13,882 bases of DNA from JBAXQQ01 sp037131695 (lineage in GTDB: Bacteria > Armatimonadota > Hebobacteria > CAIYQO01). The notes beneath the pieces are model-generated. The model had not been told where the DNA came from. It ran no database searches and saw only the letters and a list, made by a program, of their open reading frames with translations. The stretch is from positions 1-13,882 of the forward strand of contig CAZWZF010000089.1 of the NCBI GenBank assembly GCA_964638715.1, written 5' to 3'. Both the position numbers and the translations under genes were made by a program. Of this stretch, positions 1-6,182 are shown piece after piece (the first letter of the stretch is position 1; each line of letters starts with the position of its first letter).

Positions 1-39
1 AAAAGAAAATCACCTGAAAACTATGTGTTCTCAGGTGAT
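1..39 (-). terminator. Intrinsic terminator after fic
   Basis: On the minus strand the arms at 39-27 and 21-9 pair over 13 bp with one G-U wobble, leaving a 5-nt ACATA loop. The outer arms are ATCACCTGA and TCAGGTGAT. A U-rich tail (TTTTCTTTT) follows at about 9-1. The fic stop codon (31-33) lies inside the first arm, so the gene ends within its own terminator. It would end the pyrE-fic transcript. The plus-strand side lacks a T run, so it acts in one direction only. Confidence 0.85.
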
Positions 40-735
40 ATGGGATGACTGTGAATCTTTTTTATTACCTGTCACATTACATTCTTCAAGAGCATTGTAA
101 TAAACCATTCTATTTTCAGCATCACCAGATATATTTACAATTGGGTATCCATGACTGAGCAATATCATATTCATAATCAAGCGTGCTGTTCTGCCATTGC
201 CGTCAATAAAAGGATGAATGGTAGCAATTCGTTCATGTATTTCTGCAGCTAAAATAATTGGATGTATATCTGCTTTATTTTCTTCATACCAAGCAAACAT
301 ATTTTCCATTAAAATTGGCACTTGCCATGGCTGTGGAGGAATATGTTTACTGCCGGAAATCATAACCGGTACACCACGATATTTACCAGCATTATCACGA
401 TCTATCCCATGAAGAACTAAGCTATGTATTTGTCTCACGATAGATTCAGTTAAAGCCAATTGATTAGTTGCAATATCACGCAGAAAAACAACGGCATCAT
501 AATGATTTATAGCTTCAAGATGTTCTCGCATAGGTTTCCCGCTTATGGTCAGACCTTTATCAATTACCATTTGAGTTTCGCGCAGTGTTAATGTGTTGCC
601 TTCAATACGATTGCTGTCATAAGTATATTCAATATCCAATGCATGCAGTACTGATTGATTTTCAAGTGGACGCACAGAATCTAACCGAGATTTTAAAGTA
701 TCAATCTCGTTAATTATTTCTAAATAATTATTCAT
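31..735 (-). CDS. Fic domain protein, class II (N-terminal inhibitory helix), short C-terminus
   Basis: A 234-residue Fic protein, probably an AMP (or other NMP) transferase acting on hydroxyl side chains of target proteins in the cytoplasm. The Fic core motif HPFIDGNGRTAR is complete at residues 174-185, with catalytic H174 and the phosphate-binding GNGR. The substrate-positioning flap is recognisable around residues 118-135 (GKYRG...GSKHIPP). An S-x-x-x-E-G inhibitory motif at S41-E45-G46 marks class II, in which an N-terminal helix blocks ATP; E45 would be the inhibitory glutamate. Relatives with this N-terminus usually continue after the YYNALE-type segment into a helical region and often a winged helix. 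Here the protein stops about 20 residues later, inside a terminator, so the C-terminus looks shortened. The start is supported by a strong GGGGGGAG ribosome site just upstream. It lies 21 bp after pyrE and is probably cotranscribed. Target unknown. Confidence 0.9.
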   Translation of the reverse strand: MNNYLEIINEIDTLKSRLDSVRPLENQSVLHALDIEYTYDSNRIEGNTLTLRETQMVIDKGLTISGKPMREHLEAINHYDAVVFLRDIATNQLALTESIVRQIHSLVLHGIDRDNAGKYRGVPVMISGSKHIPPQPWQVPILMENMFAWYEENKADIHPIILAAEIHERIATIHPFIDGNGRTARLIMNMILLSHGYPIVNISGDAENRMVYYNALEECNVTGNKKDSQSSHIT

Positions 736-756
736 GTGCTCCCCCCTTAGATATTT

Positions 757-1305
757 TTACGCTTCAATCCCCAAATCCCGAACTGTAAAGAGCGGTATAA
801 ACTTGTAACCGCGACTTTCCAAAGCTTCACGAGCACCTTCCATGCGGTCAACTAAAGACAATACCGCCACAACCTTACACCCGAGTGCTTCAACAGCTTC
901 TATGGCCTTCAGGGGAGAACCACCGGTGGTTACAGTATCTTCAACTATGACCACATTGGCATTTTCCGGCAATGGCCCTTCAACTTGCTTGCCTTTGCCG
1001 TGCCCTTTTGCTTCTTTGCGTACCAGAAACGCAGGAATTGGCTTGCCTTCCAGGTAACTTACTATTGATATTGCACTGGCTACCGGGTCGGCACCCATAG
1101 TTAAACCGCCAACCCCTTGTACATCCATATCTTTGATTATATCAAACATCAACTTGCCAATCAGATATGCGCCATCTGGCGACAAGGTGACTAATCTGCC
1201 ATCTAAATAATAGCTGCTCTCGCGACCAGACGCTAAAATAAAACTACCGCGCGATAATGCACGGTCTATCACCATTTGACGTAAAAGTTCTCGATTGTCA
1301 GACAT
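757..1305 (-). CDS. pyrE: Orotate phosphoribosyltransferase
   Basis: 182-residue enzyme that joins orotate and PRPP to make orotidine 5'-phosphate, step five of de novo pyrimidine synthesis, in the cytoplasm. The PRPP-binding signature VVIVEDTVTTGGS is at residues 118-130. The catalytic loop has R96, K97, K100 and H102 in the R-K-x-x-K-x-H-G arrangement of orotate phosphoribosyltransferases. The length is typical of the family. The start at 1305 is chosen over an in-frame TTG at 1317 because GGAGG (1312-1316) sits 6 nt upstream of this ATG; the TTG overlaps that ribosome site. No other pyr genes are nearby. fic follows after 21 bp. An A/T-rich patch at 1328-1340 could hold the -10 box, but no convincing -35 is visible. 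Confidence 0.95.
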   Translation of the reverse strand: MSDNRELLRQMVIDRALSRGSFILASGRESSYYLDGRLVTLSPDGAYLIGKLMFDIIKDMDVQGVGGLTMGADPVASAISIVSYLEGKPIPAFLVRKEAKGHGKGKQVEGPLPENANVVIVEDTVTTGGSPLKAIEAVEALGCKVVAVLSLVDRMEGAREALESRGYKFIPLFTVRDLGIEA

Positions 1306-1363
1306 TTTACCCTCCAAACTAACTGTATTTTATATAATTTCTACTTTCCTATCATCTTTCCTC

Positions 1364-1392
1364 TTGACATATTAGTCCTTTAAGGCGAAAAT
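1364..1392 (+). promoter_or_regulatory. Putative sigma70-type promoter of the small membrane protein gene
   Basis: A perfect TTGACA at 1364-1369 is followed after 17 bp by GAAAAT (1387-1392), which matches the -10 consensus at 4 of 6 positions. Initiation would fall near 1399, just upstream of the AAGGAG ribosome site (1406-1411). That supports starting the protein at 1417 rather than at the in-frame ATG at 1393. It lies in the 87-bp or longer divergent gap with pyrE. Confidence 0.5.
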
Positions 1393-1416
1393 ATGGTAGT
1401 ACATAAAGGAGAATCT

Positions 1417-1605
1417 ATGCAGGAAATCACTAAAAACACTGAAGCGCAAGCAAATGCGAAAGCAATTATCATCGCAATTACTGTTGGCATTATCGCTGGC
1501 GGCATATCATGGATGATGTATAAAAGACCTGCTTGGCGTCAAAATATTTTATCATTAACCCGTCAGGCGTTAAGCGTCGTTGAAACAATGCACAACGATC
1601 AATGA
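1417..1605 (+). CDS. Small single-pass membrane protein, unknown function
   Basis: 62 residues, not recognised. A short polar N-terminus (about 14 residues, rich in N, E, K, Q) is followed by one hydrophobic segment at about residues 15-37 (AIIIAITVGIIAGG and on). A basic, amphipathic tail follows (MYKRPAWRQNI...). The charge pattern suggests the N-terminus outside and the basic tail in the cytoplasm. The ATG at 1417 is preceded by AAGGAG at 5-nt spacing, which makes it better than the in-frame ATG at 1393. The last 7 bp overlap the 3' end of the convergent PBP1A gene, so the two transcripts would be antisense at their ends. The well-placed ribosome site and -35 box argue that it is real. The layout loosely recalls small YtxH-like envelope proteins, but that is not an assignment. 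Confidence 0.6.
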   Translation: MQEITKNTEAQANAKAIIIAITVGIIAGGISWMMYKRPAWRQNILSLTRQALSVVETMHNDQ

Positions 1606-3959
1606 ATATTGCATCTGGCTGTTGGCGGATGTAAAAAACGACGCTGTTGAACAACCGGACACTTGCGATTTGCTATTTTGCCGGATTGTACACAAATTGA
1701 TACCACTGCTCCGCCATCAGTACTATTATCATCGGCGGCAGGAATAGCGTCGGATGATGAATGGTCCATACAATATGTTGTTGGTGCCTCGGATGCCAGC
1801 ATTAATGTTACGCGTCGTTCAGGACACCATCGCGTCGATAAATTGCCGGATTCGGTACAAATAGAAATCCTGACCTTCTTTTCGCCAGGTGTGTTAGTTG
1901 TTAATTTATCATTCTGAGCGCTGCCAACTTCTCCAACATCTTTACCGCGAACTTTTAAAATATATGGCGAGGTAGCGAGACTGAATGTTGAATCGTCCAA
2001 TTGCTGGTAAATTGCCAACTCGCTCATATTGTCGATATGCTCTACTGCCATAATTGGCTGCGCAGACAACATATATTTCTTCCAAATTGGTGCCGGCACA
2101 GTACCGCCAAAAGTGCGGTTCATCGGCGTATTATCACGATTCCCTACCCAAACTGCGGTGACAAGGTCATCAGTATAGCCGATAAACCAGGCATCTTTAT
2201 ATGAGTTAGTAGTACCAGTTTTACCGGAGACTTTAAATGGACACTGCGCTGCCCTACCTGTACCACGTTCAACAACGCCCCGCATCATCTCTTTCATAGT
2301 ATTCGCGACAATCATAGGTAAAACACGCTCCGGTTTTATTCGGCGTTCGTAAATTACCTCGTCTGACCCGGAATAACATATTCTTGAGATACAGGAAGGA
2401 TTAGTCTTAATGCCATTATTTGCCAAAGTACAATATGCGGAACAAATTTCCAACGGGGTAACGACTGACGAACCTAATGCAGTGGAGAGATTTGATTCTA
2501 TCTTGCTTTTTATTCCCATTCGGTTTGCGACTGAAATGATATTATCGATGCCGATATCATTTGCCATGAATACTGCGGCACAGTTGCGACTTCCCCATAA
2601 TGCTCTTTCCATGGGAATCCTACCCTGATATCTGCCGTCAGAATTCTGTGGACGCCACATCTTGCCATTCCCCATAGGGAATGATTGTGGTCTGTCTTCA
2701 ACTTTTGTCTTTGGTGTATACCCGCTGAGAAGAGCCGAGGTATAATCGAATGGTTTAAATGATGAACCCGGCTGGCGCTTGCCTTTAGTCACGATATTAA
2801 ACTGGTCTTTTTTGAAATCAATCCCGCCTACCATAGCTTTCACATAACCGGTTATCGGGTCTATTGAAATCAGCGCACCGTCTGAAAGGTTTCGACTGCG
2901 ATTATTATTCACGCCATCAACAACTGCATCTTCAGCGATTTTTTGCATTCTCGGGTCAAGACTTGTATATATATCAATGCCATAATTCAAGTAATTCTCG
3001 GCATCTTCGCCTAAAACATCTGGTGATGACAACTCATCGTTCTGGACATATTGAACAAAATATGGAGCATGGTCATTTCTGAATGCTGATGGCTTTCTTT
3101 CTTCTGCTAATTTCACCGGTTTGTTTTTGGCGGCTTTCCATGCTGCTTTATCTATTTTCCCATTAATAAACATCGCATCAAGGACAATGTTTCGTCTGGA
3201 TTTTGCCTTTTTCGCGTTGCGATACGGGTTATAGTCAATCGGACTTTTGGGCAAACCCGCGATTAAAGCAGCTTCTTCCAATGATAAATCTTTCGCGTCT
3301 TTATTAAAGTAACTCCGCGCCGCCATTTGAACGCCGTAACACTGCAAACCGTATTTGTTAGTACCAAAAAATACCATATTAAGATATGTTTCCAATATCT
3401 CCTGCTTGGTATATTTGCGTTCCAACTCAAGCGCCATCACCATTTCCTGCAATTTTCTACGCACATCCTTGCCGCGATTTAAATTATACATATTGCGTAC
3501 TAACTGCTGGGTGATGGTACTCGCACCTTCTTTTGCTCTGCTGTGGGTGACATTTTTCACTATTGCGCGTGCTATTCCCCACGGGTCAATTCCCGGGTGA
3601 CTGTAAAATCGTTCATCTTCCGTCGCCTGGATGGCATCAACAACTTTACCCATATCTTTCAAAGATATTAATTGGCGGTTTTGTTCTGCCAGTGATATTT
3701 TCGCCAACAATGTACCATCAGATGCTAAAATACGGCTGGGGATAGACGGACGAATATCTGATAATTCGCCAACATCTGGAAGATTTTGCGATACATAAAT
3801 AAAAATACCCGCGACAGTTCCTACGAAAAATGCGAATCCAACGAAAATTGCAATTGTTATTACACGGCAAAAGATATACCATTTCTGCCTGCCATTCAAT
3901 GGTTGTTTTTTGCCAGTATTACTATTCGGGTTTGATATGTAATTATTAACTTTATACAT
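1599..3959 (-). CDS. Class A penicillin-binding protein (PBP1A family): glycosyltransferase/transpeptidase
   Basis: 786-residue bifunctional peptidoglycan synthase: polymerises lipid II and crosslinks stem peptides in the periplasm, anchored in the inner membrane. A basic cytoplasmic tail (1-27) leads to a transmembrane helix at about 28-56. The GT51 domain has EDERFYSHPG (catalytic E114), GASTITQQ (145-152), the third motif near 168-194 and a YFNKDAKDLSL segment near 217. The transpeptidase has S399-S-F-K402 (nucleophile S399), S457-R-N459 and K580-T-G582. So both active sites look intact. The C-terminus holds two tandem Cys-rich modules at about 696-733 and 751-786, each C-x10-C, then C-x2-H, the last His being the final residue. 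It is the third gene of an operon, 5 bp after the TolC-like gene, with only a weak AGGT ribosome site, so translational coupling is likely. Which PBP1 paralogue it is cannot be told from sequence alone. Confidence 0.95.
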   Translation of the reverse strand: MYKVNNYISNPNSNTGKKQPLNGRQKWYIFCRVITIAIFVGFAFFVGTVAGIFIYVSQNLPDVGELSDIRPSIPSRILASDGTLLAKISLAEQNRQLISLKDMGKVVDAIQATEDERFYSHPGIDPWGIARAIVKNVTHSRAKEGASTITQQLVRNMYNLNRGKDVRRKLQEMVMALELERKYTKQEILETYLNMVFFGTNKYGLQCYGVQMAARSYFNKDAKDLSLEEAALIAGLPKSPIDYNPYRNAKKAKSRRNIVLDAMFINGKIDKAAWKAAKNKPVKLAEERKPSAFRNDHAPYFVQYVQNDELSSPDVLGEDAENYLNYGIDIYTSLDPRMQKIAEDAVVDGVNNNRSRNLSDGALISIDPITGYVKAMVGGIDFKKDQFNIVTKGKRQPGSSFKPFDYTSALLSGYTPKTKVEDRPQSFPMGNGKMWRPQNSDGRYQGRIPMERALWGSRNCAAVFMANDIGIDNIISVANRMGIKSKIESNLSTALGSSVVTPLEICSAYCTLANNGIKTNPSCISRICYSGSDEVIYERRIKPERVLPMIVANTMKEMMRGVVERGTGRAAQCPFKVSGKTGTTNSYKDAWFIGYTDDLVTAVWVGNRDNTPMNRTFGGTVPAPIWKKYMLSAQPIMAVEHIDNMSELAIYQQLDDSTFSLATSPYILKVRGKDVGEVGSAQNDKLTTNTPGEKKVRISICTESGNLSTRWCPERRVTLMLASEAPTTYCMDHSSSDAIPAADDNSTDGGAVVSICVQSGKIANRKCPVVQQRRFLHPPTARCNIH

Positions 3960-3964
3960 TCACA

Positions 3965-5206
3965 CTACCTGATTTTCTCTTCGGCTAATATATTCCAGAA
4001 TCCGCCAATAATATCCATATAACTGCCAACTGCTGTTGTATATCTTTTCCATGCAGTTGTTAACGCGATATCCATATCCAGCTTTTCTTTTTCTGTTTTT
4101 AATTTATCTACCAATGATATCGCGCCGGCATTGTATTTAGTTTCAGCTATATCAACTCGCTGTTTTGCAATTCCACAGCGTTTACGACTGATATCCAACC
4201 GTTTTTCTTCATTTTCCACCAGGCTTTTTGCAGCGGCTATTTCCTGTTGAATTTCTCTTTGCCGTCTGATAATCTTTGCATTAATACTATCATATTCGAC
4301 TTTGGCTGTCTTTACCCCGGATTCCGCTGATGGTGATAGCGGTATTTCAAGGTTAACCGAGGTGCGCCATCCCTTGCCATATAAAAACATTGCCGGGTCA
4401 TATAATGAAGGATATCCAAAGGTGAAGTTCGCGCTGCGGGTTCGCGTAGATACTGTGGTTATCACCTGAATATCACCGCCGTATTTGCTTAAATCCAATG
4501 ACAAGCCAATTTGTGATTCACGGTTTGCAGCCCGATATCTTCCTTTTGCGGCTATTGCGGACGATGATAACGATTTCATTTCAGGTGTATTTGCAGCATT
4601 TACAGTTGCCGGAATATATCGTGGAAAAATAAATTCCGGGTCGCCGGTAAAATTATATAATTTCGCTTTATTGATAGTATCGTTTAAATCATTTTCTGCG
4701 GCTTTCAATGAAATATCGGCATCATCCAACTCCAATTGCGCCTGCTGCAAATCGATTGCTGCTAATGCGCCGATTTTATTTTTCCTGTCCGCTTCTGTCC
4801 AATTAACTTTTACAATTTCTAACTGTAATTTCGCTGATTTCACTTGCGATAATGCTGCTAAATGATCGGCGTAAAGATTCATTCCCTTTAAAGTACAAGA
4901 GCGTGCTTCTGCATCTAATGCATTCTTTGCATCTATTAATGCCGCCTCTGCGTCAGTAACATTTTCCGGTTTGAATTGATACGTTACTCCCAGATTATAT
5001 CCAGTTTCTGTTTGCTGACTGGCACGATTTATTTTCAGCGAGCCATCCAGACCCATCTTCATCACTCGCAGTTTCTGTTCCTGAACAATCACTTTTTCTT
5101 TCAATATATTATATTCCTGCGACCGGTAATTTGCCGCTTGCTGCGGTCCATAACCATAAACCGTTAATGCCAGAAATATTAATAATATTGATAAAATATG
5201 CTTCAT
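3965..5206 (-). CDS. TolC-like outer-membrane efflux protein (OEP family)
   Basis: 413 residues, somewhat shorter than most TolC proteins. The start has a signal peptide: basic MKH, a hydrophobic core (about 4-17) and a likely cleavage near residues 18-20. Two long helical, coiled-coil-prone repeats follow, at about 83-183 and 295-395. Each carries the OEP-type motif seen as KIGALAAIDLQQAQLEL (144-160) and KYNAGAISLVDKLKTEKEKL (357-376). Beta-prone stretches lie between and before them, as expected for a channel with a periplasmic helical tunnel. The family forms trimeric outer-membrane exit ducts with RND, ABC or MFS pumps and membrane-fusion proteins. No pump or fusion-protein gene is adjacent, so the partner is elsewhere. 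It sits between the metallophosphatase (4-bp gap) and PBP1A (5-bp gap) in one operon. The family is fairly sure; the substrate is unknown. Confidence 0.8.
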   Translation of the reverse strand: MKHILSILLIFLALTVYGYGPQQAANYRSQEYNILKEKVIVQEQKLRVMKMGLDGSLKINRASQQTETGYNLGVTYQFKPENVTDAEAALIDAKNALDAEARSCTLKGMNLYADHLAALSQVKSAKLQLEIVKVNWTEADRKNKIGALAAIDLQQAQLELDDADISLKAAENDLNDTINKAKLYNFTGDPEFIFPRYIPATVNAANTPEMKSLSSSAIAAKGRYRAANRESQIGLSLDLSKYGGDIQVITTVSTRTRSANFTFGYPSLYDPAMFLYGKGWRTSVNLEIPLSPSAESGVKTAKVEYDSINAKIIRRQREIQQEIAAAKSLVENEEKRLDISRKRCGIAKQRVDIAETKYNAGAISLVDKLKTEKEKLDMDIALTTAWKRYTTAVGSYMDIIGGFWNILAEEKIR

Positions 5207-5210
5207 GCCG

Positions 5211-5984
5211 TCACTTCTTTTCAGGACTGCCTAAAGGAATAATTTCGCTGACTATTGAATCTATCCCCTCGCCCGGGGTGTAATTGATTGTCAGATGTGC
5301 AATATTTACCGCGTATGGTTCTACCGATGCAAACCAGGCGTGCCCATGTTTCTCTGCCGGCATCACCTGTTTATGGGTATGACCGCCTAAAACGAGGTCA
5401 ATATCTTCGCATTGCGCTAATTGAATATCGCGATCGTAACCGATATGAGTTAATGCTATTACCAGGTCGGCATCGTAACTTAATTTATGTGCCAGGCCCG
5501 GACCGGTTTTCAACGGGTCGTCGAAAACGTAATCTGTAACCTTTGCCCAGAAAGAATCCGGCGCGGTGATAACAGGACATAATCCAAATACTGCTATTAC
5601 CGGCACATCATCTTCGCTTTCATCGCCAACCGCAAATTCCAGGTATTCATTCACACATCGCGGCGGACGCTTATCCTGACGGGCACGCAAATTTGCTGCC
5701 AATATCGGCAGTTTTGCCCCACCAAGTTTCTTATGCATTGCCGACTGGGTCGGATGAGTCTCACGGTTCCCCATCGCCATAGCGTCGTAACCCGCGATAT
5801 CCATCAACTCAAAAATAGGTTCTTTCGAGTTTGCGCCTAAATTGCCGGAAGCAATAGCATCGCCGGCATCAAGAAGCAGCACATCAGGAGAAAACTTTTT
5901 CTTCAATTCCCGAATGATAACAGCCTTCTCTTTCGTCAGCTTATTGTGCATGTCTGCAGTAAATAATATATGTAATGTAGTCAT
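5211..5984 (-). CDS. 5'-nucleotidase-like metallophosphatase, cytosolic, with GNRE in place of GNHE
   Basis: 257 residues matching the N-terminal calcineurin-like phosphoesterase domain of UshA/YfkN-type 5'-nucleotidases, without their C-terminal substrate domain. The metal ligands are visible: D11 and H13 (ADMH), D42 (AGD), N73 (MGN), H180 (LTHIG), H202 and H204 (GGHTH). The family's usual GNH(E/D) motif reads GNRETH here: R74 replaces the catalytic-dyad His, and H77 lies where the dyad Asp normally is. No signal peptide is seen, so it should act in the cytoplasm, unlike secreted UshA. The natural substrate is unknown; a phosphomonoester or nucleotide is plausible by family. It is the first gene of the operon with the TolC-like and PBP1A genes. 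The ATG lies only 10 nt from the -10 box, with no clear ribosome site, so the mRNA may be nearly leaderless. Confidence 0.8.
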   Translation of the reverse strand: MTTLHILFTADMHNKLTKEKAVIIRELKKKFSPDVLLLDAGDAIASGNLGANSKEPIFELMDIAGYDAMAMGNRETHPTQSAMHKKLGGAKLPILAANLRARQDKRPPRCVNEYLEFAVGDESEDDVPVIAVFGLCPVITAPDSFWAKVTDYVFDDPLKTGPGLAHKLSYDADLVIALTHIGYDRDIQLAQCEDIDLVLGGHTHKQVMPAEKHGHAWFASVEPYAVNIAHLTINYTPGEGIDSIVSEIIPLGSPEKK

Positions 5985-5994
5985 AATCTGCCTA

Positions 5995-6023
5995 ATAATA
6001 GCAAAATTCGGAGAGTTTGTGAA
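5995..6023 (-). promoter_or_regulatory. Promoter of the metallophosphatase-TolC-PBP1A operon
   Basis: On the minus strand TTCACA (6023-6018, 5 of 6 consensus matches) lies 17 bp from TATTAT (6000-5995, 5 of 6). TGC directly precedes the -10, giving an extended -10. The ATG is only 10 bp beyond the -10, so transcripts would start about 3-5 nt before the start codon. Confidence 0.7.
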
Positions 6024-6028
6024 AGATA

Positions 6029-6058
6029 GTTTTCAGTTTTCGGTTTTCAGTTTTCAGT
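6029..6058. repeat. Heptanucleotide tandem repeat, unit GTTTTCA, four copies
   Basis: Four head-to-tail 7-bp units (6029-6035, 6036-6042, 6043-6049, 6050-6056), then a partial GT. The second unit has one change (GTTTTCG). It lies just upstream of the operon promoter's -35 box. A regulatory role is possible but unproven; it may be a simple short tandem repeat. Confidence 0.85.
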
Positions 6059-6079
6059 ATAATATAGAATAACATGGAT

Positions 6080-6113
6080 AAGCAGGATAAATATAATCTT
6101 GTTAATCCTGTTT
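6080..6113. repeat. Inverted repeat with 9-bp arms
   Basis: AAGCAGGAT (6080-6088) pairs with ATCCTGTTT (6105-6113) with one G-U wobble, around a 16-nt A/T-rich loop. No clean T-run follows on the minus strand, so it is a poor terminator for mfd. It resembles small dispersed intergenic palindromes; copy number elsewhere cannot be judged here. Confidence 0.55.
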
Positions 6114-6145
6114 AAAATTTATATTTCAGGTTTTTAACTTAATAT

Positions 6146-6180
6146 CACTGTCCACTTTCCACTGTCAACTATCAACTGAC
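6146..6180. repeat. Degenerate heptanucleotide array, consensus about CACTGTC, five units
   Basis: Consecutive 7-bp units read CACTGTC, CACTTTC, CACTGTC, AACTATC and AACTGAC, ending 2 bp before the mfd stop codon. The period equals that of the array at 6029-6058 but the unit differs. Confidence 0.65.
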
Positions 6181-6182
6181 TT

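Noticed and set aside
4485..4865. 126-codon plus-strand ORF within the TolC-like gene
   Set aside because: It mirrors the helical repeats of the minus-strand gene and has no ribosome site.
6080..6113. Inverted repeat as the mfd terminator
   Set aside because: No U-tract follows on the minus strand and the loop is 16 nt, so termination is doubtful; kept only as a repeat.
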